Under the pieces are notes generated by a model. The model was not told the origin of the DNA. It was given only the letters and a program-made list of their open reading frames with translations, and searched no databases. Both the position numbers and the translations under genes were made by a program. From positions 1-64,000 of the forward strand of contig CAZZMB010000005.1 of assembly GCA_964655225.1 (NCBI GenBank): a stretch of 64,000 nt of DNA, written 5' to 3'. How positions within the stretch are numbered: position 1 is the first letter of the stretch; every line of letters starts with the position of its first letter. Of this stretch, positions 1 to 8,868 are shown piece by piece. Source of the stretch: JAFMKE01 sp964655225. GTDB lineage: Bacteria > Bacteroidota > Bacteroidia > Chitinophagales > UBA8649.

Positions 1-71
1 ACGTATGCCAGTTTCAATAGAAATATTCTAATTTAGAGAGTACAATGTTTAAGTCAATTAATTAATTCTCC

Positions 72-2729
72 ATGAGTAAAAAAGTATATAACCCTGCTGA
101 AATCGAAGCAAAATGGTATCAATATTGGATGGATAATCAAATCTTTCGTTCGGTTCCAGATGATAGGGAATCCTATACGATTGTGATTCCACCGCCCAAT
201 GTCACAGGTATACTTCATATGGGTCATATTTTAAACAATACCATTCAAGATATTCTAATTCGTAGGGCCAGAATGTTAGGCAAAAATGCGTGCTGGGTTC
301 CTGGTACTGATCATGCAGCTATTGCCACTGAGTCTAAAGTTGTAAATAAACTGAGAGAAGAAGGTATTAGTAAAGGAGATATTGGAAGAGAAGAATTTCT
401 GAAACATTGTTTTGAATGGAAAGATAAATATGGGGGAATTATTATCGATCAATTGAAAAAGATGGGAGCATCTTGCGATTGGGAGAGGGAGCGATTTACC
501 ATGGAACCTTCATTGAATATAGCGGTTACGGAAATTTTCAATATTTGGTACGAGAAGGGTTACATCTATCGCGATTGGAAAATTGTAAATTGGGATCCTA
601 AAGCGCAAACAACCCTAAGCAATGAAGAAGTAATTAGAAAGGATGTTCAATCGAATCTTTACTATGTCAAGTATAATCTTGTCGATAGCGATGAGTTCGT
701 AACAATTGCTACAACTCGGCCTGAGACTATAATGGGTGATACAGCTATATGCGTTCATCCTGATGATAAAAGATTCGCGCATCTGCATGGAAAGAAGGTG
801 GTCGTGCCTATGGTTGAACGGGAAATTCCAATTATCTGTGATGAGTATATTGATATGGAGTTTGGGACAGGCATGTTAAAAGTAACTCCGGCTCATGATA
901 CGAATGATTACGAAATTGGTCAACGACATGCTTTAGAGACTATTGATGTGTTTAATGCAGATGGCACGATTAGTGAAGCAGGCAAAGTTTTTATCGGAGA
1001 AGATCGATTTATAGTCCGTAAAAAAGTCGCCAAGTTGCTTGAGGAGACAAAGTACTTGATTAAGACTGAGCAAATGACTAATAATGTTGGATACTCAGAA
1101 AGAAATGCGGATACTGTTGTGGAACCAAGGTTAAGCTTACAATGGTTTGTTAAAATGGAGGAAATCGTGAAACCTGCATTAGCGCATGTGATGAACGATG
1201 ATATTAAAATTATGCCCGCCAAGTTTAAAAATGTATATAAACATTGGCTAGAAAATATCAGAGACTGGCCGATTTCTCGACAATTATGGTGGGGACATCA
1301 AATCCCTGTATGGTATTTTGGAGAGGAGTTTGTTGTAGCCAAAGATGCTCAGAATGCGCTTGATAAAGCAAAAATTAAGTTTAACAATCCACAACTAGAA
1401 TTGATGGATTTAAAACAGGATGATGATGTATTGGATACTTGGTTTTCTTCTATGTTATGGCCTATTTCGGTGTTTGATGGATTTAGCGAAGACAAAACAG
1501 AATTTAATTACTATTATCCGACAAATGTGTTGGTGACTGGTTGGGATATTATCTTCTTTTGGGTAGCACGGATGGTCTTTGGGGGCTATGAATTTACTTC
1601 AAAATTTACTATGCCTGATGGTTCTGCGAGACCAATTGAAAAGCAAAAGCCTTTTGAAGATGTATATTTTACGGGTATGGTTAGAGATAGCCAGCGACGT
1701 AAAATGTCAAAGTCCTTGGGCAATTCTCCAGATCCGCTAAAGTTGATGGACGATTATGGAGCAGATGGCGTGCGTTTTGGAATGATGAGTGTAAGTGCAG
1801 CAGGAAATGACTTGTTGTTTGATGAAAAATTATGTGATCAAGGCAAGAAGTTTTCAAATAAGATTTGGAATGCATTTGGACTAGTTAAGATGTGGGAGGA
1901 AAATGCTGTGGATAAGCAAAATGACAATGCAAGCACATTTGCATGGTTTGAAAGTAAGCTAAGCAAGACGATTGAAGACGTAGATAATTCATTAGCTAGT
2001 TATAGAATTTCAGAAGCTTTATTAAGCTTATATAATTTTATTTGGCAAGATTTCTTTAGCACCTATTTAGAGTACGTTAAGCCTAATTATGGGGATACTC
2101 AGGATCAAGAAACATTGAAGAAGACCTTGGAGTATTTTGAGCAAGTTTTACAGTTATTACATCCTTTTATGCCATTCATAACTGAAGAGATTTGGCATGC
2201 AATGGATGTGAGGGAAGCGGGAGCATCTATTAATTTAACCACTTGGCCAAAAGCCGGCAATATTGATACTGACGCCTTAGCTAAAGGAGAATACTCAAAG
2301 GAAATTATTTCTTCCATTCGGGATATTCGAAAGAAAGCTCAAATCAAAAATGCAGATAAATTAGCAGCCTTTGTCTTGACTGATAACCCATCCGTATATG
2401 AAGATTTTATTGGTAAAATAGAGAAGCTTGGAGGATTAGAGTCAATTCTAGTTTCTGATACTGAAGTATCTGGAGCACAAAGCTTTATTGTAAAAGGTCA
2501 GCAGTTTTATGTTGAATTGAATCAAGCAATTGATGTAGAATCTAAACGTCTGGAAATGGAGGAAGAGTTGAAGTATACCAGAGGCTTCTTAATATCGGTT
2601 CAAAAGAAATTAAGCAATACTCGGTTTGTAGATAACGCTCCAGAAAAAGTAGTTGCTATGGAACGTCAAAAGCTGGCAGATGCTGAATCCAAAATTAAGT
2701 TGTTAGAAGAAAGCTTGGCTAGATTATAG
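72..2729 (+). CDS. valS: Valine--tRNA ligase
   Basis: Cytosolic class I aminoacyl-tRNA synthetase that charges tRNA-Val with valine. The 885-residue length is normal for the family. The N-terminal Rossmann fold carries the HIGH-type motif as HMGH inside PPNVTGILHMGH (about residue 50). The KMSKS loop is intact at about residue 544 (RRKMSKSLGNSPDP). Between them lies the editing (CP1) domain with TTRPETIMGD and the GTGMLKVTPAHD stretch that removes mischarged threonine. The C-terminus has the anticodon-binding domain and the Val-specific coiled-coil arm (last roughly 65 residues, Glu/Lys/Leu rich). It is monocistronic as far as can be seen, with a 213-base non-coding gap downstream. IleRS and LeuRS are related, but the tail arm and motif details favour ValRS. 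Confidence 0.97.
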   Translation: MSKKVYNPAEIEAKWYQYWMDNQIFRSVPDDRESYTIVIPPPNVTGILHMGHILNNTIQDILIRRARMLGKNACWVPGTDHAAIATESKVVNKLREEGISKGDIGREEFLKHCFEWKDKYGGIIIDQLKKMGASCDWERERFTMEPSLNIAVTEIFNIWYEKGYIYRDWKIVNWDPKAQTTLSNEEVIRKDVQSNLYYVKYNLVDSDEFVTIATTRPETIMGDTAICVHPDDKRFAHLHGKKVVVPMVEREIPIICDEYIDMEFGTGMLKVTPAHDTNDYEIGQRHALETIDVFNADGTISEAGKVFIGEDRFIVRKKVAKLLEETKYLIKTEQMTNNVGYSERNADTVVEPRLSLQWFVKMEEIVKPALAHVMNDDIKIMPAKFKNVYKHWLENIRDWPISRQLWWGHQIPVWYFGEEFVVAKDAQNALDKAKIKFNNPQLELMDLKQDDDVLDTWFSSMLWPISVFDGFSEDKTEFNYYYPTNVLVTGWDIIFFWVARMVFGGYEFTSKFTMPDGSARPIEKQKPFEDVYFTGMVRDSQRRKMSKSLGNSPDPLKLMDDYGADGVRFGMMSVSAAGNDLLFDEKLCDQGKKFSNKIWNAFGLVKMWEENAVDKQNDNASTFAWFESKLSKTIEDVDNSLASYRISEALLSLYNFIWQDFFSTYLEYVKPNYGDTQDQETLKKTLEYFEQVLQLLHPFMPFITEEIWHAMDVREAGASINLTTWPKAGNIDTDALAKGEYSKEIISSIRDIRKKAQIKNADKLAAFVLTDNPSVYEDFIGKIEKLGGLESILVSDTEVSGAQSFIVKGQQFYVELNQAIDVESKRLEMEEELKYTRGFLISVQKKLSNTRFVDNAPEKVVAMERQKLADAESKIKLLEESLARL

Positions 2730-2942
2730 TCGAATTTTGAAAATTAGAGCATTTTGAAAATTTCATAATAAGTGCTTATATAGCTCAAAGCAAACAATCA
2801 TTTAGAATTTACTTTCCGATTTACTTCTTGGATTTTTTTATTTATTTCTCCATCACTACATAGAAAAGTAGTAATTAATCCTGCTAATTACTTGATTTCC
2901 CACTAATTTTTTATATTTTCATTAAGTACTAAGGTATAACAA

Positions 2943-3296
2943 ATGCAGAAAAATGAAAATAATCGAGATGGGGGGAGAAGAAAAATGCACTATTCGCCTA
3001 ATCTATTATCTTGTATAAATAATTCGATAGACAATCGTGTAATCATCACTATTGAATATGCTTCAAGAGAAAGTGAACAGACGATTCGGCAGGTTGAACC
3101 GATGGCTTTAATTTATAAAAATAGAAAAAGAAATCTAGTTGGATGGTGTCATCTAAGAGAGGATTGGCGATCATTTAGATTAGATCGCATCGATATGGTT
3201 AAATTGCATGCCACAACTTTTGATAAAAGAAGTGATTTTGATGTTACAGAATTTGAAAAGGATGATGAAACATTTGAAGAACAGCAATCTTCATAA
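2943..3296 (+). CDS. Small WYL-domain-only protein
   Basis: A 117-residue protein that appears to consist of little but a WYL-type SH3-like fold. Core residues visible are the EP step (RQVEPMALIYKNRKRNLVGWC) followed by the arginine-rich RSFRLDRIDMVKL strand, the usual ligand-binding part of WYL regulators. No N-terminal helix-turn-helix or C-terminal WCX extension is seen. Full WYL transcription factors run to about 300 residues, so this is a stand-alone sensor or a domain partner. The first methionine is used here; an in-frame ATG at 2985 (MHYSPNLL) is an equally reasonable start, because the first 14 residues are charged and low in complexity. The ligand is unknown. WYL domains in other proteins bind nucleotides or nucleic acid ends, but nothing here proves that. 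Confidence 0.75.
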   Translation: MQKNENNRDGGRRKMHYSPNLLSCINNSIDNRVIITIEYASRESEQTIRQVEPMALIYKNRKRNLVGWCHLREDWRSFRLDRIDMVKLHATTFDKRSDFDVTEFEKDDETFEEQQSS

Positions 3297-3301
3297 TACC
3301 C

Positions 3302-4348
3302 CTAAATATTTAATAACTTTTTTGTAGATATTCGGTCGATTTTCCCGTTAGCAGCAGCTTTAAACTGTGAAACAAAAAACACTTGTTTGGGGTGATGATA
3401 TTTATCCAAATCACCAAATATTTTTTCGTTTAATTCATGCGATTCTCCTTCAATAATCAAGATTATTTGGTTGTTTAACTGTTTGTGCTTCATGGAACTA
3501 ATGAAAAATCGTTCTTTTATAAAAGGTCTTAATTTTGCTTCAATTTGTTCGGGTATAATCTTTGAACCGCCTGATTCAATGGCAAAATCAGATCGACCCA
3601 GCCAGAGGAAAGAGCAGGACGAATTTAACTCGATTAAATCTCTCGTATGAATAGCCTCATCTTGTAATTGCGGAGCATGGACGATCATACATCCGATTGA
3701 AGACTGAGAAATGCTTATATCAGGTAGGCAGATGTAGTTTTTATCTTCACCTATTTTCCGAAGAGCAAAGTGGCTAATGGTTTCAGTCATGCCAAAACTA
3801 CTAAATATATTAAGTTGAAGCGCTTCGAGGCTTTTCTCTAAAGCCATAGAAACTTCGCCACCTCCAATCAAAATTTGATCGATATTCTTTATTTTAACGG
3901 AAGTTTCTCTTAAGATTGTGGAAACTTGATAAGGCACAAATGCTGCAAAATTAAATGTTTCGGAGCAATTTATTAAAGGGTTAGCGGAGGGTTCTAAGAT
4001 GTGTAAATTAAGTTGAGCATAAAATGCGCGTACAATCATCATCATTCCTCCAATATGTCTCGGCGACAAACATAACAAGGCGCTGTCACCTTTGGTCAAT
4101 TCAAAAAAATTGACAGTCATTCGGGCACTAACAAGCATTTTTTCTTTGGATAAACGAATCGGCTTCGGCTTTCCTGTGGAACCTGAAGTTTGGACCAGAA
4201 TATAATCATCCTTATTTAACCAAGAAGCTATAAATCTCCAATAGTCATTTTCCCAGTTTTTCCGATTACTTGAATATTGAGATTTTTCAATTAGCTCTTG
4301 CTCAGAGTAAGTTTTCCCAAAGAGGGTTAATGTGTTGAAATTTTCCAT
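3302..4348 (-). CDS. menE: O-succinylbenzoate--CoA ligase (MenE-like AMP-binding enzyme)
   Basis: Adenylate-forming ligase, probably activating o-succinylbenzoate with ATP and CoA in menaquinone biosynthesis. The P-loop-like signature TSGSTGKPKPIRLSKEKM lies near residue 55, and SSFGMTETISHFALR near residue 185 is the A5 motif. RSDFAIESGGSKIIPEQIE matches the A8 hinge (normally GRxDDxIxxGGxxxxPxEIE), and AANGKIDR near the end supplies the catalytic Lys. At 348 residues it is short for the superfamily, but short MenE proteins are common in Bacteroidota. No other men genes lie in the window, so the assignment rests on size and motifs. It is divergent from the lipoprotein gene that follows. Confidence 0.82.
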   Translation of the reverse strand: MENFNTLTLFGKTYSEQELIEKSQYSSNRKNWENDYWRFIASWLNKDDYILVQTSGSTGKPKPIRLSKEKMLVSARMTVNFFELTKGDSALLCLSPRHIGGMMMIVRAFYAQLNLHILEPSANPLINCSETFNFAAFVPYQVSTILRETSVKIKNIDQILIGGGEVSMALEKSLEALQLNIFSSFGMTETISHFALRKIGEDKNYICLPDISISQSSIGCMIVHAPQLQDEAIHTRDLIELNSSCSFLWLGRSDFAIESGGSKIIPEQIEAKLRPFIKERFFISSMKHKQLNNQIILIIEGESHELNEKIFGDLDKYHHPKQVFFVSQFKAAANGKIDRISTKKLLNI

Positions 4349-4371
4349 CTTATTTAAGCAACGAAATTACT

Positions 4372-4379
4372 TATATTTG
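4372..4379 (+). promoter_or_regulatory. Bacteroidota -7 box for the lipoprotein gene
   Basis: TATATTTG matches TAnnTTTG exactly. It lies 24 bases before the ATG at 4404 and downstream of the in-frame ATG at 4332, so a transcript from it can use only the later start. No clear -33 TTG at 17-20 bases was found. Confidence 0.5.
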
Positions 4380-4403
4380 AATGAATTAAAAACTGGATGG
4401 GAT

Positions 4404-4865
4404 ATGAAAAATTTTCTTAAAATTTTCCTGTTGATTTTTCTTGTTATAAGTTCTTGCAAAGCTAAAAAGGCTATAAGTGAGACAGTGAAGGGCGATGGAA
4501 CAATACAACTCCATGATATAGGGAATAAAATACAATCTTTTCAAATTGGGGAGATAGATGAGCCCGTTAAAGAAGACTTGATGTTTGTCATAAAAGACCT
4601 TACCATTTTGGAAAAAAAGGTTGAAATTAAAGTGCAATACGGTGGTGGTTGTGTAAAACCACATGTTTTTGAATTGTACACTGATGGGGTTTTGGATAAT
4701 TCGGGGAATATGGATTTTTACTTATTGCACAAAACTCATAATGATTATTGTAAAGCACTTATTATCGAGGCCTTGGTATTTGACCTAAAGCCATTATATG
4801 ACTTACAATCTCAAAAATTGAAAACAATCAGAATCAACGATTTACGAAAAAACGATATGTATTAA
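4404..4865 (+). CDS. Small lipoprotein, Bacteroidota family of unknown function
   Basis: A 153-residue predicted lipoprotein. From the ATG at 4404 it begins MKNFLKIFLLIFLVISSC, a classic SpII signal with the lipobox cysteine at residue 18. Starting at the upstream in-frame ATG (4332) would bury the signal peptide and overlap menE, so 4404 is preferred. The mature part has a VQYGGGC segment followed by FELYTDG, then HKTHNDYC and a FDLKPL strand. I associate this pattern with a conserved Bacteroidota lipoprotein family without assigned function. The stop codon overlaps the RNase H start by one base, so the two are co-transcribed. No enzymatic motif is recognised. Confidence 0.8.
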   Translation: MKNFLKIFLLIFLVISSCKAKKAISETVKGDGTIQLHDIGNKIQSFQIGEIDEPVKEDLMFVIKDLTILEKKVEIKVQYGGGCVKPHVFELYTDGVLDNSGNMDFYLLHKTHNDYCKALIIEALVFDLKPLYDLQSQKLKTIRINDLRKNDMY

Positions 4866-5326
4866 TGCAGATAATTATTCATACCGATGGTGCGGCCCAA
4901 GGTAATCCAGGTAAGGGCGGTTATGGCGTTGTCCTGCAGTCAGGTAAACATTATAAGGAACTTTCACAAGGCTTTAAATACACGACGAATAATCGTATGG
5001 AATTACTAGCAGTAATAGTGGCACTAGAAGCAATCAAGGATGGTGGCGCTGATGTTTTGGTAGTATCGGATAGTAAGTATGTGGTTGACGCTGTAGAAAA
5101 GAAATGGTTGTTTGGCTGGGAGAAAAAAAACTTTGCAAAAAAGAAAAATCCTGATCTTTGGAAACGTTTTTTAGTAGTTTACCGCAAACATAAGGTTGCC
5201 TTGAGATGGATAAAAGGGCACGCAGGACACCCGTTAAACGAACGTTGTGATGAGTTAGCAGTTCAAGCGGCAAATAGCAGTGATTTAGTGCTTGATGAAT
5301 ATTATGAGCTGCACGAAAAAGCTTAA
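4865..5326 (+). CDS. rnhA: Ribonuclease HI
   Basis: Cytosolic endonuclease that cleaves RNA in RNA-DNA hybrids (primer and R-loop removal). The DEDD active site is visible: Asp in IIHTDGAAQGNPGKGGYG, Glu in NNRMELLAVIVALEA, Asp in VVSDSKYVVDAV and a final Asp in NERCDELA. The basic handle region (WLFGWEKKNFAKKKNPDLWKRF) typical of the bacterial HI type is present. The 153-residue length matches the E. coli enzyme. It starts on the TAATG overlap with the lipoprotein gene, and a terminator hairpin overlaps its stop codon. Confidence 0.96.
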   Translation: MQIIIHTDGAAQGNPGKGGYGVVLQSGKHYKELSQGFKYTTNNRMELLAVIVALEAIKDGGADVLVVSDSKYVVDAVEKKWLFGWEKKNFAKKKNPDLWKRFLVVYRKHKVALRWIKGHAGHPLNERCDELAVQAANSSDLVLDEYYELHEKA

Positions 5327-5340
5327 TTGTTAGCTTTTTC
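5315..5340 (+). terminator. Terminator hairpin at the end of rnhA
   Basis: Perfect nine-base inverted repeat, GAAAAAGCT and AGCTTTTTC, around an eight-base loop that contains the rnhA stop codon. The A-run and T-run within the arms would allow it to work in either direction. Confidence 0.6.
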
Positions 5341-5460
5341 ATTAAACTGAAATCCAAGTGGCCTTAACTTGCTTCGATTTAAAGTCTAATGCGGATTGTT
5401 TGAATAAGTTATTCGCTTACATTTCTTAATAATGTTGTATTTTTATCGTAAATCTTTAAT

Positions 5461-6492
5461 ATGATTAACAGAGGTATACTAATTCTTATTGGCTTGATAT
5501 TAGCCATGAGCGCATGTAAAAAAGATGACAAAGAAGTATCCAATAAATTAGATACTTCACAAACTTCAGATTGGATGCAAGATTTAATTGCACAATATCC
5601 GAATCAGGCAATTACTTTGAAGGATATCAGTATGCCTAGGGCACATGATGCTGGTATTTATGAGCTAAACACTTGTACTGCAGGCAATGCATGCAATACC
5701 CAAACGCAAGATCAGCCTATGGGGACAATGCTTGAGATGGGGATTCGTGTATTCGATGTAAGGCCTAGTCTTATTCAAGGAGAATATTGGACCTACCATC
5801 GCAACTCATGTGGAGGGCTAGGTTGCGAAGGTGTTAGACTGCGAACGTTTTTAGAGGAAACTAGGATGTTTTTGGCTACACATAACGAGCTTGTGATTTT
5901 TGAACTGAATAACTTGTGCAATACCAATAGTGAAGACCCCGGTTTAATTGCCTTGTTTCAAGAAGTACTTGGTTCGAGCCTTTACAGGATATCCACACCA
6001 TTGGCTGCTTCTTTTATCAGTACCCCGCTTGATGAAATTATTCCACTTTACAATAATGAGGGAAGAGTGATACTTTTATTTGAAGATTTAGATATTACTA
6101 GTGATATTACTGAACAAGGTATGTTCGGTTATGATTTCATTCCTATTAGTGGGTCATATTCTAATAGTCCTGATGTAGATCTTGTCTTAGCTGATCAACT
6201 ACAAAAAATACAAAGTTTCAATCCAGTGTCTAATCGACTTTTCAAATTGAGCTATACGTTTACTTTAGATATTGCTAATGCTGTTGCGTGCCTATCTAAC
6301 CCAGATTTTGCAAGTTCTATTAATGAAATTGCATTGGATGGAAGGGCAAGAATGACTTCAACAATCGATGCTTGGATTGCAAACGGTACAATCACCTCGG
6401 ATAAGATTCCAAATATATTTTCGGTTGACTACTGCAATACCTCGGTGACCATGGAGTGCATAAGGCTCAGTGAGTTAAGCCTCAATGAATAA
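5461..6492 (+). CDS. PI-PLC X-domain-like lipoprotein
   Basis: Predicted surface or periplasmic lipoprotein of 343 residues with a phosphatidylinositol-specific phospholipase C X-like fold. The signal peptide ends in the lipobox LAMSAC (Cys about residue 19). LKDISMPRAHDAGIYEL carries the first catalytic-type His, MGIRVFDVRPSLIQGEYW the following acidic strand, and WTYHRNSCGG the second His. FLATHNELVIFEL matches the family core strand. The protein is unusually cysteine-rich, with pairs in TCTAGNAC and SCGGLGC, suggesting disulfides outside the cytoplasm. It lies just upstream of a polysaccharide-export set on the same strand, but no functional link is shown. The substrate is unknown; bacterial relatives include true PI-PLCs and many uncharacterised phosphodiesterases. 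Confidence 0.78.
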   Translation: MINRGILILIGLILAMSACKKDDKEVSNKLDTSQTSDWMQDLIAQYPNQAITLKDISMPRAHDAGIYELNTCTAGNACNTQTQDQPMGTMLEMGIRVFDVRPSLIQGEYWTYHRNSCGGLGCEGVRLRTFLEETRMFLATHNELVIFELNNLCNTNSEDPGLIALFQEVLGSSLYRISTPLAASFISTPLDEIIPLYNNEGRVILLFEDLDITSDITEQGMFGYDFIPISGSYSNSPDVDLVLADQLQKIQSFNPVSNRLFKLSYTFTLDIANAVACLSNPDFASSINEIALDGRARMTSTIDAWIANGTITSDKIPNIFSVDYCNTSVTMECIRLSELSLNE

Positions 6493-6533
6493 TCGTATTA
6501 GATATGGGAGAAGTATAACTTTATTTGGATATT

Positions 6534-7961
6534 ATGGCTAAGAAGCTTTTCAGGAATTTATTTTTACTAGTTTTCGTAAATCTTCTGGTTAAACCGCTTT
6601 GGATTTTTGGTATTGATTTACAAGTGCAAAACACTGTAGGAGCGGAGAATTATGGGTTTTACTTTGTAGTGTTTAATTTTTCTTTTCTGTTTCACATCAT
6701 CCTAGATCTTGGCCTCCACCAATTCAACAATAAAGAGGTAGCGAAAAACCCTAGCTTATTGCCTTCTTTATTCGGAAAGCTATTTGCATTAAAAGGTATA
6801 ATGGCCATTCTTTACTTTGCGTTCACTTTTTGTTTAGCGCTAGTATTAGGATACTCTTTTCTGCAGAAAAAAATGCTTTTTTTTCTTGCTATAAACCAGT
6901 TACTCTTATCTTTTATTCTGTTTAGTAGAAGTAATTTTACCGCGATGCAATGGTATAAATGGGATGCTTTCTTTTCTGTTTTTGATAGGGTCCTGAGTAT
7001 ATTTTTCTGTGTATTGTTATTGTATACTTCTTGGTTTGGTGTTTTTGAGATAATTGACTTTATCTATGCGCAAACCATTGCGCTAACTATCTGTGCGGTT
7101 CTGTCCTTGTCTGTCGTAGCTTGGAAAGGAGAAGTTCTTTTCCCACGCCTTGATAAGAATGTTTTAGTGCCATTATTAAAACGGTCTTTACCATACGCAG
7201 TGGTGGTGTTACTCATGACAATTTACACACGAATTGATGCTGTAATGTTGGAAAAACTTTTAGCGGATACAGGAAATATTCAAGCTGGCGTATATGCAGC
7301 GGCTTACCGAATCCTAGATGCAGTAAATATGGTTCCATTTCTGTTAGCCTCTTTACTTATTCCCTTTTTTACGCGTAAGTTATCTGCCCAGGAACCTTTT
7401 GGGGAGGTGCTATGGACAGCATTTTCACTAATGATATTTTTAGCAGTTCCTTTATTGTTTGTGATCAGGTTCTTTCATCCAGAAATAATACATTTGCTAT
7501 ACCAAGAGGGTGATTCGACATGGTATGTATCTTTTCAAATCCTACTCTATACTTTTCCTATGGTATTTATAAGTTATATTTTTGGTGGATTTCTTACCGC
7601 TGCAGGTCACCTAAAATGGATCAGTATTTTTGCTTTGTTTACAATTGTATTAAATGTCGCATTAAATTATTGGCGCATTCCTACTCACGGAGCAATTGGA
7701 GCTGCTCAAGCAACATTTTTCTCACAGACCCTGATGGCTATATGCCAGATGGTATATGTATTGAAACACTGGAACACTGGATTTGAGGTAAAAATCGTAT
7801 ACCGCAGTGCAGCATATATACTGGTTCTGGGACTTTCTTTGTTCCTGATTAATGACATGGAGATACTTTGGTTTTTCAAAATTGCCATCTTTATACTCTT
7901 AGCTGTAATTTTGTCCTTAATTTTACGTTTACTTAATATTCAAAAACTTAATGTTCTTTAG
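6534..7961 (+). CDS. Polysaccharide flippase (Wzx/RfbX-like)
   Basis: Inner-membrane polytopic protein of 475 residues, predicted to flip lipid-linked oligosaccharide across the inner membrane (MOP exporter superfamily). About 12-14 hydrophobic segments run through its whole length. Characteristic stretches include GAENYGFYFVVFNFSFLFHIILDLGLHQFNNKEVA near the N-terminus and IYTRIDAVMLEKL in the middle. The ATG at 6534 (MAKKLFRNL) is chosen over an in-frame TTG at 6525. It is followed after 18 bases by a Wzz-like gene and then an O-antigen-ligase-like gene, which supports a polysaccharide role. Confidence 0.87.
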   Translation: MAKKLFRNLFLLVFVNLLVKPLWIFGIDLQVQNTVGAENYGFYFVVFNFSFLFHIILDLGLHQFNNKEVAKNPSLLPSLFGKLFALKGIMAILYFAFTFCLALVLGYSFLQKKMLFFLAINQLLLSFILFSRSNFTAMQWYKWDAFFSVFDRVLSIFFCVLLLYTSWFGVFEIIDFIYAQTIALTICAVLSLSVVAWKGEVLFPRLDKNVLVPLLKRSLPYAVVVLLMTIYTRIDAVMLEKLLADTGNIQAGVYAAAYRILDAVNMVPFLLASLLIPFFTRKLSAQEPFGEVLWTAFSLMIFLAVPLLFVIRFFHPEIIHLLYQEGDSTWYVSFQILLYTFPMVFISYIFGGFLTAAGHLKWISIFALFTIVLNVALNYWRIPTHGAIGAAQATFFSQTLMAICQMVYVLKHWNTGFEVKIVYRSAAYILVLGLSLFLINDMEILWFFKIAIFILLAVILSLILRLLNIQKLNVL

Positions 7962-7979
7962 ACCTAAATCTATTTTTGT

Positions 7980-8864
7980 ATGAATGCTGAATTTAATTTG
8001 ATAAGTGTAATAAAAACATTGTTGAAGTGGAAGTGGCACATTACTGTGCTGACGCTTTTAGCAGCTATTGGATCAATAATTACGAGTGTATTTATTATGA
8101 AGCCTTACTATCAAAGTTTTGCTATTGTTTATCCTGTCAACCAAAGTATGGGAGATAGAGGAGCATTGTTCGGAAGTGAATCTGTGGATGCGGAGGATTA
8201 TTATTATGGTTCAAAACATGATGCAAACAGGATTATTACCGTAGCTACTTCATCTACGTTGGTTCAATACATAATCAATAAATATGATATTGTTAGCCAT
8301 TATGATTATAAAGGCAAAAAGTATGAAGCTAGTAATACGACAGAAGAGTTTATGGAAAACTACCAAGTCTACAAAACCGATAAAGATGCGATTCGAATAA
8401 ATTTAATCGATACAGATCCAAAATTGGCCGCTGAAATAGTGAATGATGTGGTAGCAACTATCGCAAATGAAACTACTCGTCCTATAGAAGCGAATAAGAG
8501 ACAACTTGCTGAATTATTTGATAATCAAGCTAATCAAAAGAAAAGAGCTCTTGATTCTTTACTTCAAGTATTATTGAGTGTTAAACCCAAAGATGTATCA
8601 TACGATCTATACAAGTCACAGTATGACAATGCAATGGAGGATTTTAATGAAATGACTGCATTGGCTGAGCAATATGAGTTAGCAAGCAATCAAAAAATGG
8701 CCGGTATAGAAATAATTGAAAATGCTTATCCAGCAGAACGCAAGTTAAAACCGGTTCGTTCAAAAATCTGCCTTGCTACGACTATTTTAGGCTTTATTTT
8801 AGCTTGTCTAGGGGCTTTAGGGATTGAGCAGATAAATGATATCAAAGATGAACTAGATAAATAA
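7980..8864 (+). CDS. Wzz-like polysaccharide chain-length/co-polymerase protein
   Basis: 294-residue inner-membrane protein with the Wzz topology: a short cytoplasmic start, a first membrane helix (WHITVLTLLAAIGSIITSVFIM), a long periplasmic region with a coiled-coil-like stretch, and a second membrane helix near the end (ICLATTILGFILACLGALGIEQ). The segment ENAYPAERKLKPVRSK just before the second helix corresponds to the conserved Pro-rich motif (A.PA...P..P). No Walker motifs are present, so it is not a fused BY-kinase. It sits between the flippase and the ligase/polymerase genes and probably controls chain length or export. Confidence 0.84.
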   Translation: MNAEFNLISVIKTLLKWKWHITVLTLLAAIGSIITSVFIMKPYYQSFAIVYPVNQSMGDRGALFGSESVDAEDYYYGSKHDANRIITVATSSTLVQYIINKYDIVSHYDYKGKKYEASNTTEEFMENYQVYKTDKDAIRINLIDTDPKLAAEIVNDVVATIANETTRPIEANKRQLAELFDNQANQKKRALDSLLQVLLSVKPKDVSYDLYKSQYDNAMEDFNEMTALAEQYELASNQKMAGIEIIENAYPAERKLKPVRSKICLATTILGFILACLGALGIEQINDIKDELDK

Positions 8865-8868
8865 TAGT

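Noticed and set aside
4332..4403. Upstream extension of the 4404 lipoprotein
   Set aside because: It overlaps menE, lies before the -7 box and would bury the SpII signal peptide.
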